A stretch of 64,000 nucleotides of DNA, from assembly GCF_000208745.1 (NCBI RefSeq), contig NC_030852.1, forward strand, positions 23,481,819-23,545,818, in the 5' to 3' direction. Each line of letters starts with the position of its first letter. Position 1 is the first letter of the stretch. The translations under genes and the position numbers were made by a program. The notes beneath the pieces were generated by a model. That model searched no databases. It was not told where the DNA came from and saw nothing but the letters and a program-made list of their open reading frames with translations. Of the stretch, positions 35,893 to 45,909 are shown piece after piece. The stretch comes from Theobroma cacao (taxonomy: Eukaryota > Streptophyta > Magnoliopsida > Malvales > Malvaceae).

Positions 35893-38800
35893 ATGACATC
35901 AATGTATGTTATTGGGTTTATTGCTGCAACACTTAAATTTCTAAAACATTTGGTGTGAATTAGAACATGGATTATAAATATTGCCCAGAGTTGTTACACA
36001 CCATGCATCTATAACATGTGTTAGTGTTATTTTAGCATGTCACGACATTGGTTATTTTAGGGTAGTTCGTGCAACGAGTCAGTAATTACATTGATTGATG
36101 TGTCACACGTCATGGGTATTTTAGGCCAGTTCATGTAAGGACATAGTAATTATAGTGATTAGCGTGTCAGCGTTGGCATGTTACAACATTTTACGTTATA
36201 TGCATGGCATGTTACAACATTTTACCTTATATTTTATGTTATATACCTGGCGTGTTACAACATTTTACATTATATGCCTGACGTGTTACAACATTTTACG
36301 TTATAACTGACAAATTATAGAACACGGTATGTCATGTAATGTGTTAAATGATTGACAAATTATTATTGTTTTCAAAATTTCAGTGGGGTTCCAATTGTGC
36401 GACTTGTGATAAGACACGGTGGTCAGTGGGTGGATGTCATTTACAAGGGGAGTGAGTCACAAATGCGGGGGGTTAGGAGTGATTTGTCGTTTGTGGGATT
36501 GATTGAATTGGTTGAAAATGTTGTTGGGGTAAACTCAAAAATTGAGGAGATTGAGTTATATGCATTGATCAGTACACCTGAAAAGTTATCACGGTCAATT
36601 ATCAAGGACGATGAGGATGTTGTATTAATTTTGCTAAAACAGAGGAATGTTTCGACTGTGTATGTCAGCATTAAGGGACGCCAAACAAATGTTATATCAC
36701 ATGAAGAAGCTGAACAACATGGTAATCAGCTTAATCAAAATGAGATATATAATGCTTCACATATACCACATCATTCGGTCCGTAACCCACAACAAGGGCA
36801 ATTGACATATGCACAAGAGTTTGTGTAGCTTGGTAGACAGACGACATTCACAGAACAGTTGGTTGCACAATTCTAATCAAGATGTGCATCGAACCAATTA
36901 GTTACTTGTGTCCAACAAATGTAACGATTGGGGTGAAACTATATAGGGTGTAATGGCATTTTCAAATGAGAATGCGACACTTGAGGACAACATTGCGACG
37001 TTGGAGGGTGACACTACGACGCTCAAGGATAATACTACATCTGATAAGGGAAATGAGGATTTGTTCCTTGCCGGTGAAGATAGATTTGATGACAATTAGA
37101 ATGATGGGCCTGATGAATGGCATGATGAGAGTTCAGACAAGGATTGGCTTTATGACAGTGTCATTCCAATTTGCAATAATGTTGAAGGCGAAACGAAACA
37201 TGTTGGAGGTGTTGATGTAGGAGATGTTCAGTGTGATGACCCCATATACAATAACCCCATCGCTGATGAGAACGAGATTCATTCCCCTGGTACATTGCTC
37301 CATGACAGTTATCAAGAAAGGGAAAATGGAGGGATATCTCGGATGTGGGTAATTCCAAGTGCAGAAAGGTTCTCCTTCCAAACAATTATAATTGAAAAGT
37401 CGACATGTGTAGATGATCACTTATACAAAGGAAGAATATTTTCCTCGAAGGTCAAGTTGAAACGAGCTTTGAATATGTTGGCTCTAAAAGAGCAGTTTGG
37501 GGTAAGAGTAAAAAGGTCATGTAAAGCTCGTTATGAGGTTGGTTGCAAGGACAAGGCATGCAAGTTCAGTGTGCGTGCAATGAAGTTACTTGAAGGAGGA
37601 GAATATTGGCAAGTTTGGATATTCCACAAAGTACACACGTGTACTGTTGATGGTTTGCAAGGGCGATTTGCAACCACAAGTGTGAAGATAATTGGTGAAC
37701 TTATGTCACACAAGCTTTAGGCTAATAGAGTAGCATTGAGACCTAAGGACATAATTAATGAGATGAGGGTTCAGTGGGGATTGGAATGCCTGTATGGTAA
37801 GGCTTGACAAGCGAAGGAGTATGTGGATAGGCTTAATTTCAATCCCTCGGAGGAGTCATTTCAACTACTACCCTCGTATTTTTATATGTTAGAACAAAAA
37901 AATCCCGACACAGTCACTACAATGGTTACTGATGAGGCAGAAATATTCAAATATTGTTTCTAGGCATACGGGGCTTGTATTTGGGGGTTTAGGGATGTAA
38001 TGCATCCTACAGTTGCCATTGATGCGACACATTTGAAAGGTAGATTCAATGGTGTTTTGTTTGTCGTTGTATGCAAAGATGCAAACGAGTGCGTATATCC
38101 AGTTACGTTTGGCATCGGCCATGTCGAGGATGAAGACTTGTGGACGTGGTTTCTTAGCAAGTTGCGTGATGCGGTTGGTTGTCCTGAAAACACTATGTTC
38201 ATTTCTGATTAGCATCTCGACATTAAGAAAGTAATCCAAAATGCATACCCAGAAGCACACCATGGTTTATGCGGGTACCACTTGAAGAAAAACTTTAAAA
38301 CAAGTTCAAGCGCGATGACGTTTCTATGATTTTCACCCTTACTTGAGATTGCTATAAGGTTTCCGATTTCAACAGACATATGAACCAGCTCAAGCAGATT
38401 CACGCGAGAGCCCACGCTAACCTTATGAGAATAGGCCCTGAGAAATGGGCACGTGCCTATTCACCGGCAAAGCGACACCAAATGATGACATCCAACATTG
38501 CGGAATGTGTTAACTCATGTTTGAAGCATGCAAGACAAATGCTAATCACTGTTTTGATCGAGTTCATTAAAGACATGTTCCAGCGTTGGTTCCATGCTCG
38601 ATACGAGGAAGCTGTCAAGGTGACCTCGTCCCTTAGCCCTTGGGTTGCTAGGCAGTTGAGCAAACGGTTCAATGATGCACATTGCTTTGTGGTTAAACCT
38701 ATCAATCGAGTGGAGTTAGATGTTAAAGATGAGAAAATGGACGGACTTGTAAACCTGTCCACGAAGATGTGTTCATGTTGTGAGTTCCAAACAGATTTAC

Positions 38801-39260
38801 TGCCATGCAGCCATGCCATTGCAACAATAAGGTCAGAATATCTTTATTTCTTATTTGAACCATAATTGACATAGTATTTACATTGTGCTTGAACATTGAG
38901 TTCATTGTATTTTTCAGTATATGCAAACGTGAAGCCATTGAATTCTACGCTGACTACTACAAGACAACCGTTTTGGTGGAGGGTTATGTGGGGTCCATTT
39001 ACTTGGTAGGTCATCCTAGTGAGTGGGACATCCCCCCTCATGTGAAACAAATTGTCATCTTGCCACCACCTTGGCAAGGCCAAGCAAGAAGACCTAGGAG
39101 GAGAAGGATTCCATCGGCCTGTAAAGGTAGTCGAGCACGGAGATGTTCGCAATGCAAGAGGTATAGGCATAACAAACAGAATTGCCCATCCCCATTTGTA
39201 GTTTCATCCACAAATCCGGCAGCATCTCCAAGTCAATCGGCGCCTCCACGAGTGCGCTGA
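35893..39260 (+). pseudogene. MULE transposase (MuDR type), broken by stops
   Basis: A possible tiny first exon (35893-35903) is followed by an intron with acceptor at 36382-36383. Then come a PB1-like N-terminal block (GVPIVRLVIRHGGQWVDV), an acidic linker with stops near 36.8-37.1 kb, the plant MuDR DNA-binding region (KSTCVDDHLYKGRIF...CKDKACKFSVRA), the DDE core (AIDATHLKGRF with the first Asp, MFISD with the second), a SWIM zinc finger (CSCCEFQTDLLPCSHAIA, near 38770-38820) and, after a short intron, a basic tail with a CCHC knuckle (CSQCKRYRHNKQNC). Premature stops include 37098-37100, 37718-37720, 37806-37808, one after FKYCF near 37962, and 38210-38212. The frame also shifts near 38.3 kb. 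No functional transposase can be made from this copy. Confidence 0.9.
36031..36320 (+). repeat. Left inner inverted repeat of the MULE
   Basis: Begins TTTAGCATGTCACGACATTG and matches the reverse complement of about 44300-44690 over several hundred bases, with scattered differences. Its inner part is an array of a ~31-bp unit built on TGTTACAACATTTTACGTTA, about four copies from 36176 to 36310. Confidence 0.9.
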
Positions 39261-40100
39261 CCGAAAGCATGTTCAAGTTGCATACAAACGGGTCACACAT
39301 GCAACACTGTTCGATACGAAGGACAATGTCTGAAAATGTAAGGTGTCTTATGGATGAAGACAGCTTGTCGGCCTAACTAAATGTGTAACCCATGTGCAAT
39401 ACCTTTGTCACAATTTGCTCTTGCAATATCTTACATTCATTCATATTTGGATTTTGCGTTTGTTAGTTTCCTCTTATAGATGAGTCTTTATTTTTTTTAT
39501 TAATTTTATAGATATATTATTTGATTTTTCATTTCATTTTGTCTGTAGTTTTGAACACTGAATATACTTGCGAAGTCCCTATACTGTTACCCCCTTTCTC
39601 ACATTTTATTACGACTTATATTAAACAATTAATGATTTAATTTAATTCCGTTCTATTTTATTTGATTTAACCTTTTATGTTTTTACAATCAAATCTCTTA
39701 AGAGATATAAAATTAATTTATCTAACTTTAGTAGCTTTCTAAATCCTCATATTCAATTTGTTTTTATAATTTTTTAATTATATCGTTTATTTTATCTTAT
39801 TAATACCTCCATATAAAACTTTAAGCCAATCATTTAACAAAATAATAATAATATTATACCAAGGAGTTTACTTCAAAGGATGCAAGTCTAGAAAGAGAAA
39901 ATTTTGGACTAATTAAAAACATATCATATGAAATTTAAGATTAAAACACATGACTTGACCAAACAAATTTAAAAAATTTATAGATCATCCAATCAAATTT
40001 CATCTATGAATAATCATAATTAATTTTTATTAAATTAAAAAAATTTAAAAATAAAATTGAAATATAAGGATGAAAATTCTTGAAAAATACATTATGCTAA

Positions 40101-40510
40101 GATGACACGCTGACTGCATGCAGATTTCTGTGGTGACACGCTGACTTCTTACATTATTGTGGGGTGACACGACACGCCTCATCTTGTGGTGACATGCTGA
40201 GTGGAAGCAGATAGTTAGCGTGACACACTAAGTACATGCAAATTTATGTGGTGACACGCTAACTTTTTGTAGTATTGTGGGGTGACACGACACCTCCAGT
40301 CTTATGGTGACACGTTGAGTGGAACCAGATACTTAGCGTGACATGCTGAGTGCATGCAGATTTCGGTGGTGACACACTAACTTCTTGCAATATTGTGGGG
40401 TGACACGGTACGCCTCAATTTTGGTGACACTCTGAATGGAACCAGATACTTGGCGTGACACACTGACTTGTTCTAGTTTTCAAGGGTGACACGCCACGTG
40501 GTTGCAGTAT
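40101..40510. repeat. 118-bp tandem array rich in GTGACAC, between the two MULE genes
   Basis: Unit starts (GGTGACAC) are at 40132, 40250, 40368 and 40485, giving periods of 118, 118 and 117 bp, plus a partial copy from 40101. Each unit holds about four GTGACA(C/T) motifs. It lies between the 3' ends of the convergent transposase and DUF1985/Ulp1-like genes. Confidence 0.93.
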
Positions 40511-42476
40511 TAATTTAAAGGCACTGTGTTTGAATTGAGAAAGAAAAAGTAATATATAAAATGTACGAATATTAAAATTAATAAAATTAATTGTATATAC
40601 AAAAAATGTACAGACAAAGGCCAATATGTTCAGGGTTCGCTCTCACAACTGTTGGAAAAAATTTTTAGAGCGTATTGGCAACGCATATTTGCAATCATAT
40701 TCTGCTTAACTCTGATCAATTCCGATTACAAAATATCGTTAATGTACTCTATCATGAACATACTGCAGCTGACACTATCATTTTGTCGATGCACTTTAGC
40801 TTTTGGCAAATGAATTTTCGATGGCATCGGTGTCAAATCTCATGTCTTCAGGCATGTTTTGTTGAAATAACCGGCTTGGTGGCAGATGATTGGCATAATT
40901 GTCGTAAGGGGTGTCATCTAAGCCGCTCGCACTCAGTTATCCTTAGCATCTGAAAGTTCTTGCGGAGTCCATCACCTTGATCATCCACCTCACCAAGTCG
41001 ATCTTCGTTACCACCTAATGCCCACTCACATTGCAAGGTGCGAGGATGAAATCGACATATTCTCATTTTTTATAGTATGTCGGCTCTCACCCTTTATGTA
41101 CCCCGGCAACTCATATGGAATTTCCATAATCAACCGGACATCTTCAGTTGGAAATGTAGTGTGTAGCATATGGATGGCGTCCTGTGAAGTATGTATACAT
41201 TAGCTTACACTTAATGCAATAAAAAACTTAGTATTTTTAGAATTGAAAATTTTTCAAACAAACTTACGAAGAATATCGTGTCAACCACGCACGCACGAGT
41301 AGTGTACAACTTCAACTTCAACTTTGTCATTTGCTTACAAAGTACGCTGAAGCATGCGTCTATATGTTCACTAGTTATTTCTTCTTTGGGATCCTCTAAT
41401 GTTGTGAAAAAGTTAGCCCCTTGATCCCTTAAGATCCCAATGTTACGCCTGCATATGTAATAGAATGAGTTTGAAAAGCCTTGGTGGATTAATGTTTCAT
41501 TAAGAAACAATATTTGCAATGTTATTTATGAGCTTACCTCGCACACTCATCTTTCTTGAAAGCTTTGTACGCTTCAACCGTTACGCTTTTTACATCCCGA
41601 CGGCCTAGTGAGGGGTTGACGTACGGGCTTACCTTGTATTTACTCGTCATTTTCACCCATGCTGGCTTAGTTGGGTCTAAAATTTGTGTTGCACAATGAT
41701 GGATATCAGATGACTCTAGTGACGACAACCGTGAGCCGCTGGCTTCAAGAATGCTCTTAGGAAGATGGTCCCCTCCTACTACTGCCTCGACTAATGTGTC
41801 GGCCTGAGGAAGATGCTCTTCTTCAGCCACGACTGAGTGAAGGTCCCCTCCTCTCCTGCAGATGCATCGATAACCGAATCTGCCTCAGGAACAGGGTCTC
41901 CTTCAACATCATCTGATTGAAGGGTCACATCCTTTGCCACAGCATCATCCGGATCAACCTCAGGAATAGGGTCTTCATCAGTACCAGCAACGTCATCATG
42001 AATGTGCACACCAGGTTCATCATGCTGCCCATCATCAGCATCATCGTGGTCCTCACCAACACCATGAGATGAAGGATCGCCCTACAGAACGAGACAAATG
42101 GGAAAATCCGTTAGCTCATATAATATCACAAACCATAAACCGAGAATAAAAAATAAAACTACACCTACTAAACGTAAACGACCAATATGTGAGCAAAGAT
42201 AGAATAGCGTACCTGTGATTTCAGGCCATCTAGAATCCGAGCAATGACATGGTCCTTAAACGTCTGCATCGCCTGAGTTAACGACTAAATTGAAGCTTTC
42301 AGCTCCGACATGTCTTTTTTATACTGGTGCATGATCCGTCGCAGCTGACACTTCGTGACTACTTCGTCATTGACTCTTGTCGAATGGGTGAACTACAATA
42401 ACATATATTACTGTGTTATTCAATAATCATATATGAAATTGTTGAACATTACCCGTTAGAACTTTAATATCCTTAC

Positions 42477-42844
42477 CGACGGCTCGTTACCACTTTGCGG
42501 TTGAGCAAGATCGATCGGTGGTTGAAGAGCTGTCGTCGCCTCCCCCAACTGCAAAAATAGAAATTACTGTGTTACTCGATAAACATATATGAAAATGTTG
42601 AACACAAATCGTTAAAACTAATCTTACCGACGGGTCGTTAGCACTGTGCATCTGAGGAGGACCTCTCAGTGGTTAAGGAGCTGTCGTCGTATGGTCCAAT
42701 TGCAAACACAGATATGTTATTCGATAATCATATATGGAATTGTTGAACATAAATCGTTATAACCATCCTTACCGGCTCGTTGTTAGCACTGTGAGTCTGA
42801 GAAGGACCTTTTGGTGGTTGTGGAGCTGTCGTCGCATGGTCCAA
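42477..42844 (-). repeat. Triplicated exon-intron unit (72-bp exons) in the DUF1985/Ulp1-like gene
   Basis: Three exon copies of exactly 72 bp lie at 42844-42773, 42699-42628 and 42548-42477, each followed by a GTAAG donor and a similar 70-80 bp intron. The intron after the preceding exon (42917-42845) belongs to the same family. The units repeat every 145-151 bp. The first and third copies are open (24 codons each, starting Leu-Asp/Gly and containing TTA.QPP). The middle copy has a TAA stop, and its acceptor reads CAA instead of CAG. Confidence 0.9.
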
Positions 42845-44299
42845 CTACAAACATAGATATGTTATTCGATAATCACATATGAAATTGTTGAACACAAATT
42901 GTTAGAACCATCCTTACCGGCTCTTCACTGCCATTGCCATGGTCGTCACTTTCCTCCATAAACTCGGGGACTGACAGCTCATCGACGATAGCAGTGACGG
43001 TGAGCCTCCGTTTTATGGCACCAGTGGCTCTTTTGTGCTTCAAGTTTCTCTTCTTTTCCCTAGCACCTAAGCCCCAGTCTGTCTGATCCTTCATGTATCC
43101 TATTGGCATGTATTGGTGGCCTTCAGATAATGAGACATTGATGTCCACAAAATAATCCCGCCTGGCCTCATTTGGGATGAGCTCCAAGGTCTCCACTGCC
43201 CACAACTGCAAAATAGGGATTGTGATTATAGGAAAAATTATTATACAAATTCACAACAGAAATTAGTAACTGTTCACTCACCTGCTGAGATGACTCCAAC
43301 ATCTCAACTGCCTTGTAGAAGTCTCTTTGGCTTCTGGTTGCATTGCCATCTGAACATGTGTGGGTAGACGTTGTCCTTCGGAGCAGAGGGGGCAACTATC
43401 TTTCGCAAGGTCGGAATTGCCTCCATTGCTCAGAACCGCAAGTCAAATGTAACCATTTTAGATCGTAAATGAAAAACGATTGCAACCATAAATTATTATG
43501 TCAAAAGGAAAATGAAAAATATTATGTGACAATACTTGTATCACCCACGTGAATTCATAAATATTCTACCGTAAACGATCCTTCTGCACATTCGAGGAAG
43601 GCACTTCGAACCCTTTCAAAAGGTAGTCCAAGGTCAGCCTCCAAACATAGTGACCCCATAGGAAGATATTCCAAGCGTTGATGTCCTCCACCAATGACAA
43701 AAGCCAAGGCCTCACCCGTCTACGGTAGTCTTGACCAAATAAAATGTTATTCGCGATCAAGATGAGTGCCATCTTGGTTACGTCTCCCAGTCGTTGAGTT
43801 GCTTTCGCGAAACGTATCGAGCAATGCCTTTAGCTTAACGCTCTGCTGCCCGTTCCAGTATCACAGATGAATTTCGTCCGCAACAACCTCGTACGATCGT
43901 GTGAACACATCGGGCATTCAACCAAACTTTAGTCCGATGACAAAGCAGAAGTTCTGCTTTGATATGCGCGCCTTGCTTTTGCCAATGGCAAACCATAGCT
44001 CATGCTCCATTGAATCTGTCACAGTGATTCGATGAATCATGATGTTATGTAAGAGACCAGCAGAGAAGTAGTCTTGTGGATATACGTCTAGCAACATTCT
44101 GAAGCACATATGTTTCACTGCATTGTACTCCCTTTTCTCTTGGAGAGTCTTGTTGATGTAATGTAGTTGCGACCACTTACAGTGGGTGTTAATAGCGACA
44201 TTGAATGCCCATTTCTCCCTCGGCACAATAAGCAAACTGTCAAGATCCTCATACTATCTGGACTGCATCTGCAAAATATGACACACATGCACGAGTGGG

Positions 44300-44690
44300 T
44301 TAACCCATAATGTGGTAACACACCATGCATATAACGTAAAATGTGGTAACACACCATGCATGTAACGTAAAATGTTGTAACGCGTCATGCATATAATGTA
44401 AAATGTGGTAACATGCTATGCATATAACGTAAAATGTTATAACACGCCATACATATAACGTAAAATATTGTAACACACCATGCATATAACGTAAAATGTT
44501 GTAACACCCCATGCGTATCAAGTCAAATGTTGTAACACTACAACACTAACATGCCAATCACTATAATTATTGTGTCCTTACACGAACTGACCTAAAATAT
44601 CCATGCGTGTGACACGTCAATCAATGTAATTACTGACTCATTACACGAACTGCTCTAAAATAACCAATGTCGTGACATGCTAAAAATCGC
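44300..44690 (-). repeat. Right inner inverted repeat of the MULE
   Basis: Reverse-complement counterpart of 36031-36320. The array part (about 44300-44545) holds about seven copies of the 31-bp unit, seen on + as TAACGTAAAATGTTGTAACA, against about four on the left. The non-array part (44550-44690) matches the left copy closely. Confidence 0.9.
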
Positions 44691-44961
44691 AAAAAGCAGT
44701 TTACCCACTACATGTCATATCTATTGTAGTTCAAAACTTTGGTACGACCATAAAACTAGGAAGAAAACAATTTAAACATAACAATTGAAAAAGATTGAAA
44801 AAACACGAACATATCACACAAACCCAACAAAAATTAACGAACAGAATAAAGTTTTAAAAGTTTTATTTTCAGACTGACTGACCTCTTCACTGATAACCGA
44901 CATTGTTGCTGTAGTGTCATCAAGCTTGCAAAGAACAAAGTCAAACACTTTGGTATCTTTG

Positions 44962-44996
44962 GGAATGAGGAATGAGGAATGAGGAATGAGGAATGA
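44962..44996. repeat. (GGAATGA)5 microsatellite
   Basis: Five uninterrupted copies of a 7-bp unit, upstream of the probable first exon of the DUF1985/Ulp1-like gene. Confidence 0.93.
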
Positions 44997-45149
44997 ACCT
45001 CTTCACACAGACGTTTGTGATTTCTGAAAAATATTTAATTAAAATGAAATGGCCTCACAATTTCCTCTATAAATATGCATTTATTCATTGAATTCATTCA
45101 GTTGAAGTCCAATTAGTTTGCTAGTTATTTACCTTTTTTTTTCTTTTTC

Positions 45150-45500
45150 AAACCATGTCGTGTCACCCATAAATTGTCATGTCGTGTCACACACTTTAAA
45201 CCTTGCTGTGTCATGGATCTCCATGGAGTCTGACAAACTCTGAACCCTGCCGTGTCATAGATTCCCTCCAAGCGTGTCACGAACTCTAAACGCTGACGTG
45301 TCACAGATTCTTTCCATGGCGTGTCACAAACTCTAAACCTTGTTGTGTGACAGCCGTGTCACACATTCCCACCATGTCGTGTCACAAACTCTAAACCTTG
45401 CCCTATCACAATTCCCACCATGTCGTGTCACACATTCCCAACATGTCGTTTCACAAACTCTAAACCCTGCCCCGCCACAACCGTCTCACATATGGCCAGC
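45150..45500. repeat. Subterminal array rich in CGTGTCAC, right end of the MULE
   Basis: An imperfect array with a period of about 55-65 bp. Recurring phrases are CGTGTCACAAACTCTAAACC and ATTCCCACCATGTCGTGTCA. I count about ten GTGTCA(C) motifs. There is no matching array in the left end. Confidence 0.85.
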
Positions 45501-45909
45501 TGTACCACGACCATTTCGTGCTTTGGATTCACATCTTTTTCCTTTTGATTTACCATTGTATCAGGGATCTCTAGTTTCGCATTATTCTCCAAGCTTTCGA
45601 TTCATCACGACTTGTTCCTCGTTCGGTTTAATATCACTATTCTCTTATTATCTGAATGCCATGTCCCAAATATCTGAAAAACCATCTCATGCAACATTAC
45701 TTTGTTTTGCACAAGCTTCGCGAAAAAAATTAGATATTTTGCACAAAATTAAATATTCGTGAATTCTTTGTATATTTATTTTCTCATTTTCCTCCTATTT
45801 AAGAATGCGCGTCAACGAAGATGGTTTATTAAGGATATTTTTGTCCCAAAATCTATTCTTATAATTAAAAACAGTTAAAATTATCTGGAGACTTATTTAC
45901 AAAAATACG

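Larger units (their letters stand above)
40726..44903 (-). pseudogene. DUF1985/Ulp1-like gene carried by the MULE, broken
   Basis: Reading on the minus strand. A tiny first exon is possible at 44903-44883 (MSVISEE). A large exon from 44268 carries the DUF1985-like block (LLIVPREKWAFNVAINTHCKW, KHMCFRMLLDVYPQDYF, GLLHNIMIHRITVTDSMEHELWF, NFCFVIGLKFG). At 43772-43566 comes the WHYVWRLT-like continuation (INAWNIFLWGHYVWRLTLDYLLKGF). Lys/Arg-rich and Pro/Gln-rich linker exons follow, including a triplicated 72-bp exon. The pre-Ulp1 segment is at 41830-41270 (SEHIDACFSVLCKQM, TRACVVDTIFF). A short stretch near 40830-40726 resembles the Ulp1 (C48) Cys box. Stops occur, for example, in the first large exon (just before YEDLDSLLIV), after GLKFG and in a linker exon near 42285. 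The catalytic His/Asp region is not recognisable. Confidence 0.78.
35509..45905. mobile_element. Decayed Mutator-like element with convergent transposase and DUF1985/Ulp1-like genes
   Basis: The interior is certain: a MULE transposase gene on + (about 35.9-39.3 kb) facing a DUF1985/Ulp1-like gene on - (about 44.9-40.7 kb), both broken. Inside the ends, 36031-36320 and about 44300-44690 are inverted copies of each other. The outer limits are less certain: blocks around 35595-35620 (GACCAAAATGCCCTTA) and 45825-45845 (reverse complement of GACAAAAATATCCTTA) look like diverged terminal repeats, but I find no convincing 9-bp target duplication. The layout mirrors maize MuDR, whose two genes also converge from the terminal repeats. 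MULEs carrying Ulp1-like sequence are known in plants (Kaonashi-type elements). Confidence 0.8.

Noticed and set aside
36001..36400. CRISPR-like regular repeats
   Set aside because: These are near-continuous tandem units of a transposon end without unique spacers, in a plant genome.
40675..40953. 92-residue plus-strand frame
   Set aside because: It is antisense to the end of the DUF1985/Ulp1-like gene and has no protein features of its own.
44300..44521. 73-residue frame with a repeated YHILRYMHGVL-like pattern
   Set aside because: It is only a translation of the 31-bp repeat array in the right inverted repeat of the MULE.
45340..45762. 140-residue frame with VTHSHHVVSQTLN repeats
   Set aside because: The repeats come from the subterminal CGTGTCAC array. 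There is no domain and no splice context.
35509..45905. A 9-bp target duplication around the MULE
   Set aside because: The bases next to the best candidate ends are both A-rich but match at only about five of nine positions. I could not support it.
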